The notes beneath the pieces are model-generated. The model saw only the letters and a list, made by a program, of their open reading frames with translations. It made no database searches and was not told the DNA's origin. A stretch of DNA of 64,000 bases from Oceanimonas aquatica (GTDB lineage: Bacteria > Pseudomonadota > Gammaproteobacteria > Enterobacterales > Aeromonadaceae): contig NZ_JAVBHX010000011.1 in assembly GCF_030732065.1 (NCBI RefSeq), positions 27,452 through 91,451 of the forward strand, in the 5' to 3' direction. Position 1 is the first letter of the stretch. The number at the start of each line of letters is the position of its first letter. The position numbers and the translations under genes were made by a program. Shown here in pieces: positions 47,069 to 56,145 of this stretch.

Positions 47069-48243
47069 GCTTCATCCTCCAGTTCAAACTCTTCATCCAG
47101 CAGCGACTCAAAGGCTGCACCGTCCCGGCCCACCAGGTTAGGGATATAGCGGGAATATACTCTGAACAGCATGCTGGTGTTGGCATGACCCAGCTGGCGA
47201 GCAATCCACTCCGGGCTTTCACCAGCGGCCAGCCACAGAGTGGCTGCCGTGTGTCGGGTCTGGTACGGGTTGCGTTTGGGCAGCTCCAGCCATTCCAGCA
47301 GGGGGTACCACACCCTGCGAGTGACGTTACGGTGATTCAGCGGCTGGCCGTTGCGGGCACAGAACACATAAGTGCTTTTCTCGCCGGTCTGCTCCCACTG
47401 TTCAAACAGAGCGTCATACACCCGCTGGGACATGGCGATGCTGCGGTAAGAGCTGCTGGTTTTGGTTTTCTCCAGCTTGCCCCGTACCAACGCCTGATGG
47501 ATGTGGATTTTACGCGCCGCAAAGTCCACGTTATCCCAGGTCAGACCGTCTATTTCCCCGGTGCGCAACCCGGTGAAGAAGCGCACCGTGTAATAAGGCC
47601 GAAAGTCCGGCCGCACCCGTGACAAAATCAGTTGCACCTCCTCAAGGGTAAAAGGCTGCACCTCGGCCCGGGGCATGGGCAGCGCTTTGATGTTGCGCCA
47701 GGGGCTCTCATACTCAAACCGTTCGGCGGCCTCATTCACTATCATGCGCAGGGCGGTCATGATGTGGTTAATGCGCGATGGTGAAAGGCGCTTGCCGGTA
47801 ACGGCATCCGCCTGACACAGCTTCATGCGCAGCGCCAGAATGTCACTTTTGGTAATGGCACCCATGGCCATTTCGCCAAACGCCGGCACCAGATGGCAGC
47901 GCAAAATGCCTTCAACGGTTTCATACTGGCTGTCGCGCCACTCCACCCGCTTTTCTTCCAGCCACTGGCCGGCAAAACTGGCGAAGTCCATTTCCCCCCC
48001 CACCGCCTTTTGGCGGATCAGTACCTCCAGTTGCCGGAATTGCTCCACCTTGGGGCTGTTGGGAAAATGGTGGCCATAGTCAAAGGTGCCGGCCCGGATC
48101 TGCTGCTCAATAAGAGCCAGCACCTTGCTGAGCTTTTTACGGTTGGCCGGCGTATCAGCCAGTTTGGTCTGCTCCCGGCAGCGCTTGCCACGGAAGCGAA
48201 AATCGAGATAAAGGCGGCCGTCACGGCCGTTCACTGCACCCAT
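47065..48243 (-). CDS. Phage-type integrase with DUF3596 arm-binding domain
   Basis: A 392-aa tyrosine recombinase. The N-terminus (GAVNGRDGRLYLDFRFRGKR) is a DUF3596/Arm-type DNA-binding domain, followed by a SAM-like core-binding domain and the catalytic domain: FFTGLRTGEIDGLTW (R near residue 224), NPYQTRHTAATLWL (about residue 331), ARQLGHANTSMLFRVYSRY (tyrosine near residue 361). The first box II histidine is replaced by tyrosine in YQTRH, as is common in this subgroup. It follows the excisionase-like gene after 10 bases. It may belong to an older element nested in the island. Confidence 0.92.
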   Translation of the reverse strand: MGAVNGRDGRLYLDFRFRGKRCREQTKLADTPANRKKLSKVLALIEQQIRAGTFDYGHHFPNSPKVEQFRQLEVLIRQKAVGGEMDFASFAGQWLEEKRVEWRDSQYETVEGILRCHLVPAFGEMAMGAITKSDILALRMKLCQADAVTGKRLSPSRINHIMTALRMIVNEAAERFEYESPWRNIKALPMPRAEVQPFTLEEVQLILSRVRPDFRPYYTVRFFTGLRTGEIDGLTWDNVDFAARKIHIHQALVRGKLEKTKTSSSYRSIAMSQRVYDALFEQWEQTGEKSTYVFCARNGQPLNHRNVTRRVWYPLLEWLELPKRNPYQTRHTAATLWLAAGESPEWIARQLGHANTSMLFRVYSRYIPNLVGRDGAAFESLLDEEFELEDEA

Positions 48244-48253
48244 AACGTCCTCC

Positions 48254-48475
48254 TTATTGAATGCTCTGGATCAGATCCTGGGCAGACGCCCCCTGCAACA
48301 TGGACTCTTCCACCCGCTCCCAGATGTACAGGATCTTACGGCCGCCAAAGGGACGAATGTAATGCACCCCCTCGAACAGCACCGAATCCTTGAGGCACTG
48401 TCGGATGGTACGCGCGTCGTACTTGATACGGGCAGACAGCTCTTCAGTTGTGAGATAGGTATGTGCCATAATCAA
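48254..48475 (-). CDS. Excisionase-like small DNA-binding protein
   Basis: A 73-aa protein with an N-terminal helix-turn-helix (LTTEELSARIKYDARTIRQC) and a wing-like FGGRKILYIWERVEE, as in excisionases of prophages with DUF3596 integrases. It lies directly upstream of the integrase gene on the same strand and divergent from an XRE-type gene, the usual arrangement of a recombination-directionality factor. A second in-frame ATG two codons downstream (MAHTYLTTEE) is an alternative start. Confidence 0.82.
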   Translation of the reverse strand: MIMAHTYLTTEELSARIKYDARTIRQCLKDSVLFEGVHYIRPFGGRKILYIWERVEESMLQGASAQDLIQSIQ

Positions 48476-48595
48476 ACCCTCGCTTTTTTCTCTACACCGA
48501 ACAAAAATGACCTACAGGAGAGAAATTAGCACACATAATCACCATTGCAAGTCATTTATCACTGCTGTGGGTATTTTTTTCTCTTTGGAGGTGAA

Positions 48596-48805
48596 ATGAT
48601 TAAGTGCCACCTGTCCCGCATACTGGGTGAGCGGAAGCAGAAAATTGCCGAGGTTTCCCGGGAAACCGGTATCAACAGAAACACCCTGCACCGCCTCTAC
48701 AATGAGACCGCGACCAGGGTAGAGCTGGATGTGATTGAACAGCTGTGCAGGTATCTGGAGATAGAGGTGGGGGAGCTGTTTGAGCTGGAGAAGCCGAGCT
48801 CATAA
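48596..48805 (+). CDS. XRE-family helix-turn-helix regulator
   Basis: A 69-aa single-domain repressor-like protein: ERKQKIAEVSRETGINRN is the helix-turn-helix and LCRYLEIEVGELFELE the conserved C-terminal helix seen in small YozG-type regulators. The ATG has GGAGGTGAA immediately upstream, which fixes the start. It is divergent from the excisionase-like gene, whose promoter it may control, and 43 bases ahead of a 147-aa gene it may be transcribed with. Confidence 0.85.
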   Translation: MIKCHLSRILGERKQKIAEVSRETGINRNTLHRLYNETATRVELDVIEQLCRYLEIEVGELFELEKPSS

Positions 48806-48848
48806 GCGCATTCAAGCGTAGCTTTTTGCTTTTGTATGGGAGTAGGGT

Positions 48849-49292
48849 ATGCCACAGAATAACTTGAACAAGATGCACAATGGTCGGCAGTTCGAGAAAG
48901 TCGAGGGTCTTGCTCCGTACGACCTGTTTGAAATGGCTAACCTATCACCAACGCGCACAGGGATAGAGGGCGTTGTCATTTATTGCGGACGTGCAGATGA
49001 TGACGGAAAACACAGCCCGTATCGTATCAAGGTCTCCGTAGGTAAGGCATGGGGCGCTTCTAGGAAAGTCTTTTCCATAGGGACTGAAGACAAGATAAAA
49101 GGACGCTGGTTCGCTGTTCAGGGCAGTGAGTACCGAAAAGAAGCGGATGTTCCGGTCGACCTACTCAACCGCGTCAGGAAATTTATCGATCTGAATCAGG
49201 CGCTGCTGAAAGAGTGGGTAGAGTATGATGGTTTGGAGGATGCTTCTGAGCGCTTCGTTCCTCGGGTGAAGCGGATCACCGGCTACAGTTAA
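48849..49292 (+). CDS. Unknown 147-aa protein after XRE regulator
   Basis: Not recognised. The 147-aa product is soluble with a predicted alpha/beta mix; residues about 40-60 read GVVIYCGRADDDGKHSPYR and the C-terminus is basic. No signal peptide or catalytic motif stands out. A GGGAG lies about 8 bases upstream of the ATG. It follows the XRE gene on the same strand; a regulated partner, such as in a toxin-type pair, is possible but not shown by the sequence. The next 237 bases to 49529 are AT-rich and empty. Confidence 0.7.
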   Translation: MPQNNLNKMHNGRQFEKVEGLAPYDLFEMANLSPTRTGIEGVVIYCGRADDDGKHSPYRIKVSVGKAWGASRKVFSIGTEDKIKGRWFAVQGSEYRKEADVPVDLLNRVRKFIDLNQALLKEWVEYDGLEDASERFVPRVKRITGYS

Positions 49293-49529
49293 GGATTTCG
49301 GTGAAGGTGAATGTAAATAGCTCAAGCATGGCAAGGAAAAGCGTCAGATCTGGCGAAAATAGTACTTCGCCATTAATTGAAGATTAGATTAGTTGCAGTA
49401 ACTGTCATGTCATTTGGCCTTCTCTTCACTCCAGCCTAATTACATTTGATAAAAAAATAATTATTATCCAAAAGCCAAACCAGACTTAATTTAATATGAC
49501 AAAATTAAAAAGCTGTCAATAATTACCGG

Positions 49530-50441
49530 TTATGCCTGAGACACAACTTCGAAACACAGATCATCTACAAACTGATCCCACTTTTTAATGTAAACAGCTT
49601 TATTCATGAGAGTAACCTCATCTGAATGAAATGAATTTTCCGTAACATCAATCCCATGCCCGAAAGCAATTCCACCATGCTCTGTTAATATACATCGATT
49701 ATGAAAAACATCCCCACCGCCCACCTCTGAAAGAGATATAACCTGGAATTTTACAGCATCTTTGATACCTGGAGCACGCTTTTCAATTTCTGACTTTACA
49801 TAAGCAGCATCAGGGGCTTTATCATCCTTCTTGTCTTTATAGAAAAGAACCAATTCAGGGCATTGGTTAAAGCCCTTGCCACACAAAACCCCATTTAATA
49901 ACTTAGCAATAAATTCAATTGCCCGTTGATTCCAACCATACCCATCAACGATAATAATTTCTTCTTGGGCCAAGCTAAACATATTACTCAAGATAGGAAA
50001 AAGATTTTCATAAGTACGTGAAACACTTATCTGGCATTCATGATTCCATATACTTCCTTCTGAGTACATTGTATTAGGTGTCAAACATCGCTTGCTATCA
50101 ATAGGAGTAGAAGTCAATATGGCGTAAAAAGGATTCACTGAGTCTTCATGAAGAATATTACTTTCCCAACAACTTCCATCACACTCAATATTATTACGAT
50201 AAACTAAAGACTCAGCTATATAATTTACCATTTCCAGGTAACGCTGAGCTTCATTAGACTGTTCATCACGAGGGCCTTTTCTTAAGTAGTAACTACGAAA
50301 TTTAGCCGCTTTTTGCTTAGGAAATGAACTGGTAAGTCGAGGTGTTCCTAGCCCATATTCACGTAAAAACTCACGATAGTCTCTGTCATTTGAAGCCCAG
50401 TGCATCAATAACTCTGGTTCAATGGCATATTCATAGATCAT
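49530..50441 (-). CDS. Unknown protein with PLD-like C-terminal motif, ATPase partner
   Basis: A 303-aa protein of AT-rich codon use. A hydrophobic strand EEIIIVDGYGWNQRAIEF (about residues 165-182) and a C-terminal GDVFHNRCILTEHGGIAFGH (about residues 245-264) faintly resemble the HxK/R...GG...G.D half-site of phospholipase-D-like nucleases, with arginine in place of lysine. Its ATG overlaps the TGA of the ATPase gene (TGATG), so the two proteins work as a pair. By analogy with ATPase-plus-effector defence systems it may be the toxic effector; this is inference. Confidence 0.7.
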   Translation of the reverse strand: MIYEYAIEPELLMHWASNDRDYREFLREYGLGTPRLTSSFPKQKAAKFRSYYLRKGPRDEQSNEAQRYLEMVNYIAESLVYRNNIECDGSCWESNILHEDSVNPFYAILTSTPIDSKRCLTPNTMYSEGSIWNHECQISVSRTYENLFPILSNMFSLAQEEIIIVDGYGWNQRAIEFIAKLLNGVLCGKGFNQCPELVLFYKDKKDDKAPDAAYVKSEIEKRAPGIKDAVKFQVISLSEVGGGDVFHNRCILTEHGGIAFGHGIDVTENSFHSDEVTLMNKAVYIKKWDQFVDDLCFEVVSQA

Positions 50442-52166
50442 CAGAGTAGCTCCTCTCTACGCTCAGAAAAAAATCCGTTAGGCCAACGCTGCTTGAACTC
50501 GCCATCTTCATCAATATCAATTCGCTTGGCTTTTACGCCATATGTTGCTGGTTCCATATATATAATTGATATATCACTTGGATATACTGGTTTAATATTA
50601 CCTGGCAGCTCATTATCAGTAGTTTGGCGAATGCGCTTTAATATCCTAAGGATAATATGCTCACTATGGGTTTCGATAAGGTAGGTTGTTTTTCTTCTGT
50701 TTTGCGTTAAGAGATCACCAATACCTACCTGTACGCGTGGATGTACATGAAGCTCTGGTTGCTCACCGGCGATAATACCTTTATTGCGTTCTATTGAGGC
50801 CACAACCAGAGGAAATAGCTGTGAGAAACCAACACCAATATCAGATGATGAAACTTCTATTTCATTATCCAAATCCCATAACACCGCCTTACTGCTAACC
50901 TCTTCAGATCTTAATTTTTCACTCTCTTTTTCATTAATCTTCCTATCCTCTTCCCACAAAGATATCAGCTTTTCAATATCTAAATATACCTGCTCTGCTT
51001 CCGGGTTTTCGGAAATATCTTCCTTGGATATAGAGAAACGCACACTATCGCCATATTGATCATACACAGCTTTCAACTGGCTAATTACATCGTCACCACC
51101 TATATAGGAAATTTTGCTAAGAGCTGACTTTTTTTAACGACATACCCCAGTCCCAGCCTTCTGTCATCCTCTAACCAGTGATTAATTTCATCAATTTGAC
51201 TGGTAGACCGCCCCAATACATCCCATGCAGCAGCACCAGAATACCAATCCTTTTGTTTTGGATATGGATTATTTTGGTGCAGTGCATCGGGTATAACTCG
51301 TAGTGGTCCTATACTGACGCTATCATTCAGCAGCTCAAGCAAATTATCCAGTGGTGCCACCACCACATCAGATAATATTTCATGCACCCTGATTGTAGAT
51401 ACACGATCATCCAACTCAAGTGCAGTCTGCAAAGTTTCCCCCAGCAACGGCAAAGCGCCAGAAAACCCCTTGAAACCTATTGGCTGATGCAGGAAACTGA
51501 TCTTCTCTTTACTTTCATCCTCGTCTGATTGACAGCTATTTATAGTTATTTGAGAGTTGAGCCTCTCATGAAAGTAACTAACAAAGTCAGGATTTTCAAC
51601 TTCAGAATCATACTCTTTGTCATCATCACATAGCAGAGCTTGGTGATTATAATTCAAATAACTTATTACTGGCTGCTTAAGGCCTGAATCACTAGTCAGT
51701 TCAGAAATCAACTCACCATCAAACCATACTTTATAGCATGCAACATATGCTGTTTGTTCTATAGCTGACCAAGCAATATGAAACTCAACCTCAATCAAAT
51801 CTGCATCAGCCGCCGGCTATCCACTGTAAAACCCAGCTCTCGCTCAACAATCTCAGACACCTGGCTGTAACTCGACCCAAAAAATCCCTTTTTGTCATAA
51901 CCAACTTTTATGACAATTCTCTTTGAAAGATCCCGCCCATTAACGAGGTTTTTAAAGCCACCAATATGCTTGTCACCCAAAGCTTCCAGTCTTATCGGAT
52001 CACAATGTCCTTCCTGCAAGATTTCCTGAAGATAAAAAAGAGACATCAACACCGAGCTTTTACCCACAGAGTTAGGACCAAAAAGCAGGGTAAGAGGAGC
52101 AAACTCCAGAGTCTGAGTGGCTTTAAACGAACGAAAGTTGGTTAGTGACAGTTTGGTTATGCGCAT
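50441..52166 (-). pseudogene. AAA ATPase with DUF3696-type C-terminus, split in three frames
   Basis: Three consecutive frames (51795-52166, 51100-51798, about 50441-51099) together spell one AAA ATPase of roughly 570 aa. Frame 1 has LTNFRSFK and Walker A FGPNSVGKSS (about residue 29); frame 3 has GVGFSQLFPLVVA, Walker B IIAGEQPELHVHP, ETHSEHIILR and the DUF3696-like RWPNGFFSERREE end. Both junctions need a -1 shift; the second coincides with an A7 run at 51129-51135. The first is a TTGA overlap near 51795. Either two frameshift mutations, sequencing error or programmed slippage. The partner gene follows without a gap. Confidence 0.8.
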
Positions 52167-52236
52167 GGATTTATCTGCTCTTATGTAAATTATTATCGAA
52201 ACTACGCTCTAATCTAGTTTCATTTGAGCTACTAAG

Positions 52237-53130
52237 CTACTTTTTAACCCACTCCACAGCACTGACAATCCCCCAGTTACCATTGGTGTTGGGACGCCGC
52301 CACTTGGCGACTGGCATAGCCTCAAGATAGTTAAGGGCCTGGTAGTAGTCACTGAAACGTTGCTCTGCGCCTTTCTCACCCACTGTATAGTGGCCGTTGC
52401 GTGCGCAACGTATCGGGCAGAAATGGGTACCGTCCCGGGCGACCGGTACTCTGGTTACCGTTACTTCTTCACTAGGGTTAACTGTGCACTCAGGTTTTGC
52501 GGTAACGCTTTGCAGTTGTGCGGCGATGCCCTGTTGTGCATTGGCATCGAGCTCTACCCAAATCACGGCTCCACTTTTGTGCTGATAGGGAACCGGACTT
52601 GGCAAAGGATGCACATCCTGCAGCACCCAGGCGTAATGCCATTTGTAATCCGGGCTTTGGTAAATGCTGCCAGGCACCCTGTGCAGGTGCTCATGCTCGG
52701 CCAGCTGTTCCGGGGTAAAGGGTCCTTTCACCTCGGTTAAGCGGGCGATACCCACTACAGTGCCGGTACCTTTTTCGATCAGGGCGATGGGGCCACGGAG
52801 TTGGCTGTTCCGGCTGCGCATTTCCCAGCTTTTTTCGCCACGCAATATGTAGCCTATCCAGGGTTGGGCAATGATCAGACCACGGGTGATTGACTCATGC
52901 TCTTTCAAGATCAGGCTCTCCTCTTTTTTTCGTAACGCATCAGTAGCTGATTGGGTGTGCATTGTTTCAGATGTCGCCATCGACGTTACCTTGATGGTGA
53001 TGGGCTTTGCGTTGGAAGAGTTGTTCGTTCTAGTCATTTGAACATGGCCGCTTTGGCGCTTGTCAGCTTTGCCCGACTTGACCAGCGCCAGCAGTACAAA
53101 TACTGCAACCACACCAAACCACCACATCAT
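52237..53130 (-). CDS. Membrane-anchored ASCH-domain protein
   Basis: A 297-aa protein with an N-terminal membrane segment (residues 3-18, WWFGVVAVFVLLALVK), a charged linker, an ASCH domain (about residues 85-190; AQPWIGYILRGEKSWEMRS and HYAWVLQDVHPL are its ends), and a C-terminal region with HFCPIRCARNGHYTV and NWGIVSAVEW. ASCH folds bind RNA or nucleotides and some cleave RNA. A membrane anchor is unusual for the fold. It lies between the ATPase pair and hsdS, with its own short upstream gap. Confidence 0.83.
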   Translation of the reverse strand: MMWWFGVVAVFVLLALVKSGKADKRQSGHVQMTRTNNSSNAKPITIKVTSMATSETMHTQSATDALRKKEESLILKEHESITRGLIIAQPWIGYILRGEKSWEMRSRNSQLRGPIALIEKGTGTVVGIARLTEVKGPFTPEQLAEHEHLHRVPGSIYQSPDYKWHYAWVLQDVHPLPSPVPYQHKSGAVIWVELDANAQQGIAAQLQSVTAKPECTVNPSEEVTVTRVPVARDGTHFCPIRCARNGHYTVGEKGAEQRFSDYYQALNYLEAMPVAKWRRPNTNGNWGIVSAVEWVKK

Positions 53131-53240
53131 GATCGATTACCTCTGCATGCTGAAATTATTCTTTTTATTTACGCCAAGGCACTCAATCAGCCCGAGTACA
53201 CGGGCTAATTAATGCTTAGTGACTGACTAAAATTTAATAC

Positions 53241-54425
53241 TTAGAGCTGGCCTGAGAAGGCACGTTGACTTAATGAAAGAAATAACCCCTCGATTCCCTC
53301 TGCTTTCTTTCTGTTCAGCTCATGCATTTTATTAACATGGAAAAATATTTTAGCAAATTTTTCCTGTTCGCTAACCAGAGGAAAAAAAGCCAGTGTTTCT
53401 TCAAATTTTTTCTTTGAAATGTTCAGCATTGAACCACTAGTACCAGTGGCTTGAGACGTTAGCCGGTCTCGCATTTTTGGGTGTTTAAGAAGGTAGTGTA
53501 GATATTCTGATAATAACTTCTCATTTGTTTTAATGCGCCACAGCTTATCTGGAAGAAAAAGATTATCGTAATCTTTATCCACTAGTGCTGTCGCAGCTAC
53601 CAACTCACGGGTATTAGCCCGACTAAAAATTAGATCTCCGGCTCTCGGCTTCAGCAGCTTTTTATTGGCTGGAACACTACTAACCTCTACAGCTTTGTTT
53701 TCTGCTGCTTGGAAGACGCCGGATGTCACAGAGCTGATCTTTAAAACACCTAACTGTTCACCAGAGGCAGGTGCGCTATCACCATTAGCACTCCATCCTG
53801 ACTCAATACTTGCTACACCTTCAGAGAGAGGAAGCTCATTCCATCCCTTCGAGTTAGTAACCGGATCACCAAACATATCCAAAAAGACACTATGCATAAA
53901 CTGGTCGGCAAGCTCGATGGCCTGCTGGCGTTTACGACGCAGGGCATCGGCCTTGTCGAGAATGGCGGCAATACGTTTTTGCTCAGCCAAGGGAGGAAGA
54001 GGGATTTCATGATCCCAAAAAACCTTCATGGCCACTCGTGGCATTTTTGCACCAGCAACCTGTGAGCTAACCCAACTAACAAACCCTTCTGAACGTAGAT
54101 AGTGAGCTAAATATTTACGGTCCAAACGCTCCGGGTCTGGCAGCATTGGTACCAACTCAGTCGTTGCTATACCCTCTTTTTCAGGTAACACCACTTTATT
54201 CAAGTAAGGGCGTAACTTGGAATAAAGCACATGCCGTTCATCAAACCAGTGTGTTGAATTACCTGCTTCGCTAATAGGAGCAATCATTTCCTTGAGAACT
54301 CGCCCCGTTTGTGACTCCACCTGATCCAAATTTAAGTGCCAAACCAGCTCAGACGTATCGGTAACTTTCCGCTTTAACGCTTTAGCTGGGGCGACATCAG
54401 CAAGTTTTACCGTAGGGAAACTCAC
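53241..54425 (-). CDS. hsdS: Type I restriction-modification specificity subunit
   Basis: The 394-aa HsdS has two target-recognition domains joined by a helical spacer: [26 protein letters not shown] (first conserved region; about residues 140-165) and [20 protein letters not shown] near the C-terminus (second). It determines the bipartite DNA target of the complex. The start overlaps the hsdM stop by 4 bases (ATGA). Its AT-rich second half suggests exchange of the second recognition domain. Confidence 0.95.
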   Translation of the reverse strand: MSFPTVKLADVAPAKALKRKVTDTSELVWHLNLDQVESQTGRVLKEMIAPISEAGNSTHWFDERHVLYSKLRPYLNKVVLPEKEGIATTELVPMLPDPERLDRKYLAHYLRSEGFVSWVSSQVAGAKMPRVAMKVFWDHEIPLPPLAEQKRIAAILDKADALRRKRQQAIELADQFMHSVFLDMFGDPVTNSKGWNELPLSEGVASIESGWSANGDSAPASGEQLGVLKISSVTSGVFQAAENKAVEVSSVPANKKLLKPRAGDLIFSRANTRELVAATALVDKDYDNLFLPDKLWRIKTNEKLLSEYLHYLLKHPKMRDRLTSQATGTSGSMLNISKKKFEETLAFFPLVSEQEKFAKIFFHVNKMHELNRKKAEGIEGLFLSLSQRAFSGQL

Positions 54426-55963
54426 AGCATCCCCTCCAGCTCGTTCAGACCCTGCTGAATTTCAGCTTCCAGTGCCTTCAGGCGGGCAAGAATATCCCTG
54501 GGTGCATCGTATTCCTCAGCCTCGTAGACCTGCTCTTTGTAGCGGTTAAGAGACAGATCGTACTTGTTGGCAGCAATCTCGTCGCGGCTGACCCAGAAGG
54601 CCCTGGCAGTGCGATCATTGCTATCGGTATTGGCCTGCGCCGGATCCCGCGTCTTGAACGAGCTGATCAGCTCGGGGAGATCGTTGGCAGTAATGGGCTG
54701 ACGCTTGTCATCCAGGGAAAAGCCGTCGTCCTTTACATGGTAAAACCAGACCTGATCGGTTGCTCCGCCTCGAGTAAAGATGAGGATGGCGGTAGAGACA
54801 CCGGCATACGGTTTGAACACGCCACTGGGCAGGCTGATCACCGCCTCCAGCTGGTTGTCGTCTATCAAATGCTTGCGCAACTGCTGATGGGCCTTGGATG
54901 AGCCAAACAACACGCCGTCCGGCACAACGGTGGCACTGCGGCCGCCCATTTTCAGCATGCGCAATATCTGCGCCACAAACAGCAGCTCGGTCTTCTTGGT
55001 TTTTACTACCTGAAGTAACTTGGGATCGACGTCTTCTTCGTCCAGGCTGCCCTTGAACGGCGGGTTGGCCAGGATAAGGTCGAACGCACCATTGGCCGCC
55101 CTGGGAAAGCGCTCGGCAAAGCGCTGGCTCAGGGTATCCTGATAATGAATATCGGGCTCGGTAATGCCGTGCATTACCAGGTTCATGGCGGCAATACGCA
55201 ACATGGTGGCGTCAAAGTCAAAACCGTGGAACATGTCGGTGTCTACATGATGACGGTGCTCATGCAGCAGATCACCGGAATACAGCTTTTGCTCGGTGAT
55301 CTCCCCCTTGTCGTTGACCAGCTGCTCGGTATAAATACCCTCGGGCGAGGTGTACTTCTCCAACAGGTATTCATAGGCGACCGCCAGAAATCCAGCCGTA
55401 CCACAGGCCGGATCGGCGATGCGGTGATTGGCTTCGGGGTCAAGCATTTCCACAATGGCACGGATGATATGGCGTGGGGTACGAAACTGACCGTTAATGC
55501 CGGCGGTGGTGAGTTTGGAAAGCAGGTACTCGTACAGATCACCCTTGACATCAGCACTGTCGAGCGGCAGCTCGCTGATCATGTTGACGGCTTTCACCAG
55601 CAGGCTTGGCTTCTGGATCATCAGCTGGGCGTCTTTCATGAACTCGGCAAACAGGGTGCCTTCACCGGCCAGATCCTTGAAATGCGGAAAGACGTCGTCC
55701 TTCACCAGCTTGTACATCTGCTCTGCCGGCAGGTGGCGGAAGTTCTCCCAGCGAACGTCCTGATCAAACTCGGAAAAGCGGCGCTTGAACGGCTTGCCAC
55801 TACGCTCGGCGCGCTTTTCGTCCCGGCGCTCGTTCATGTCCAGCATACGGGCGTACATCAAGAAGGTGACTTGCTCGATCACGGTCAAGGGATTGGCGAT
55901 GCCGCCTGTCCAGAATTCTTCCCAGAGTTTGTCGATTTTGCTTTTCAGTTCGCCGGTGATCAT
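54422..55963 (-). CDS. hsdM: Type I restriction-modification methyltransferase subunit
   Basis: The 513-aa N6-adenine methyltransferase has the HsdM N-terminal helical domain ([18 protein letters not shown]), the S-adenosylmethionine motif [10 protein letters not shown] (about residue 182) and catalytic NPPF (about residue 300). The ATG at MITGELK fits the family; a GTG five codons upstream is possible. About 180 bases separate it from hsdR, with nothing recognisable apart from a GCGCGC-rich stretch, so it may have its own promoter. Confidence 0.96.
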   Translation of the reverse strand: MITGELKSKIDKLWEEFWTGGIANPLTVIEQVTFLMYARMLDMNERRDEKRAERSGKPFKRRFSEFDQDVRWENFRHLPAEQMYKLVKDDVFPHFKDLAGEGTLFAEFMKDAQLMIQKPSLLVKAVNMISELPLDSADVKGDLYEYLLSKLTTAGINGQFRTPRHIIRAIVEMLDPEANHRIADPACGTAGFLAVAYEYLLEKYTSPEGIYTEQLVNDKGEITEQKLYSGDLLHEHRHHVDTDMFHGFDFDATMLRIAAMNLVMHGITEPDIHYQDTLSQRFAERFPRAANGAFDLILANPPFKGSLDEEDVDPKLLQVVKTKKTELLFVAQILRMLKMGGRSATVVPDGVLFGSSKAHQQLRKHLIDDNQLEAVISLPSGVFKPYAGVSTAILIFTRGGATDQVWFYHVKDDGFSLDDKRQPITANDLPELISSFKTRDPAQANTDSNDRTARAFWVSRDEIAANKYDLSLNRYKEQVYEAEEYDAPRDILARLKALEAEIQQGLNELEGML

Positions 55964-56145
55964 CGGTGATGTTCTCACTATCTATTAGGGTTCCTGGCGC
56001 GCCGCGCGCGGTAGGTTAAAGCCTGACGACCGAAAATCCGCTCGCCGGGCGCACAGGGTAAAGCAGGCCATACGCTTTGTGAATGTCTCGTCACTGCCGG
56101 TAAGGCCGAGGCGTTCACTCTTCACACAATTACCGTGGCCGATGT

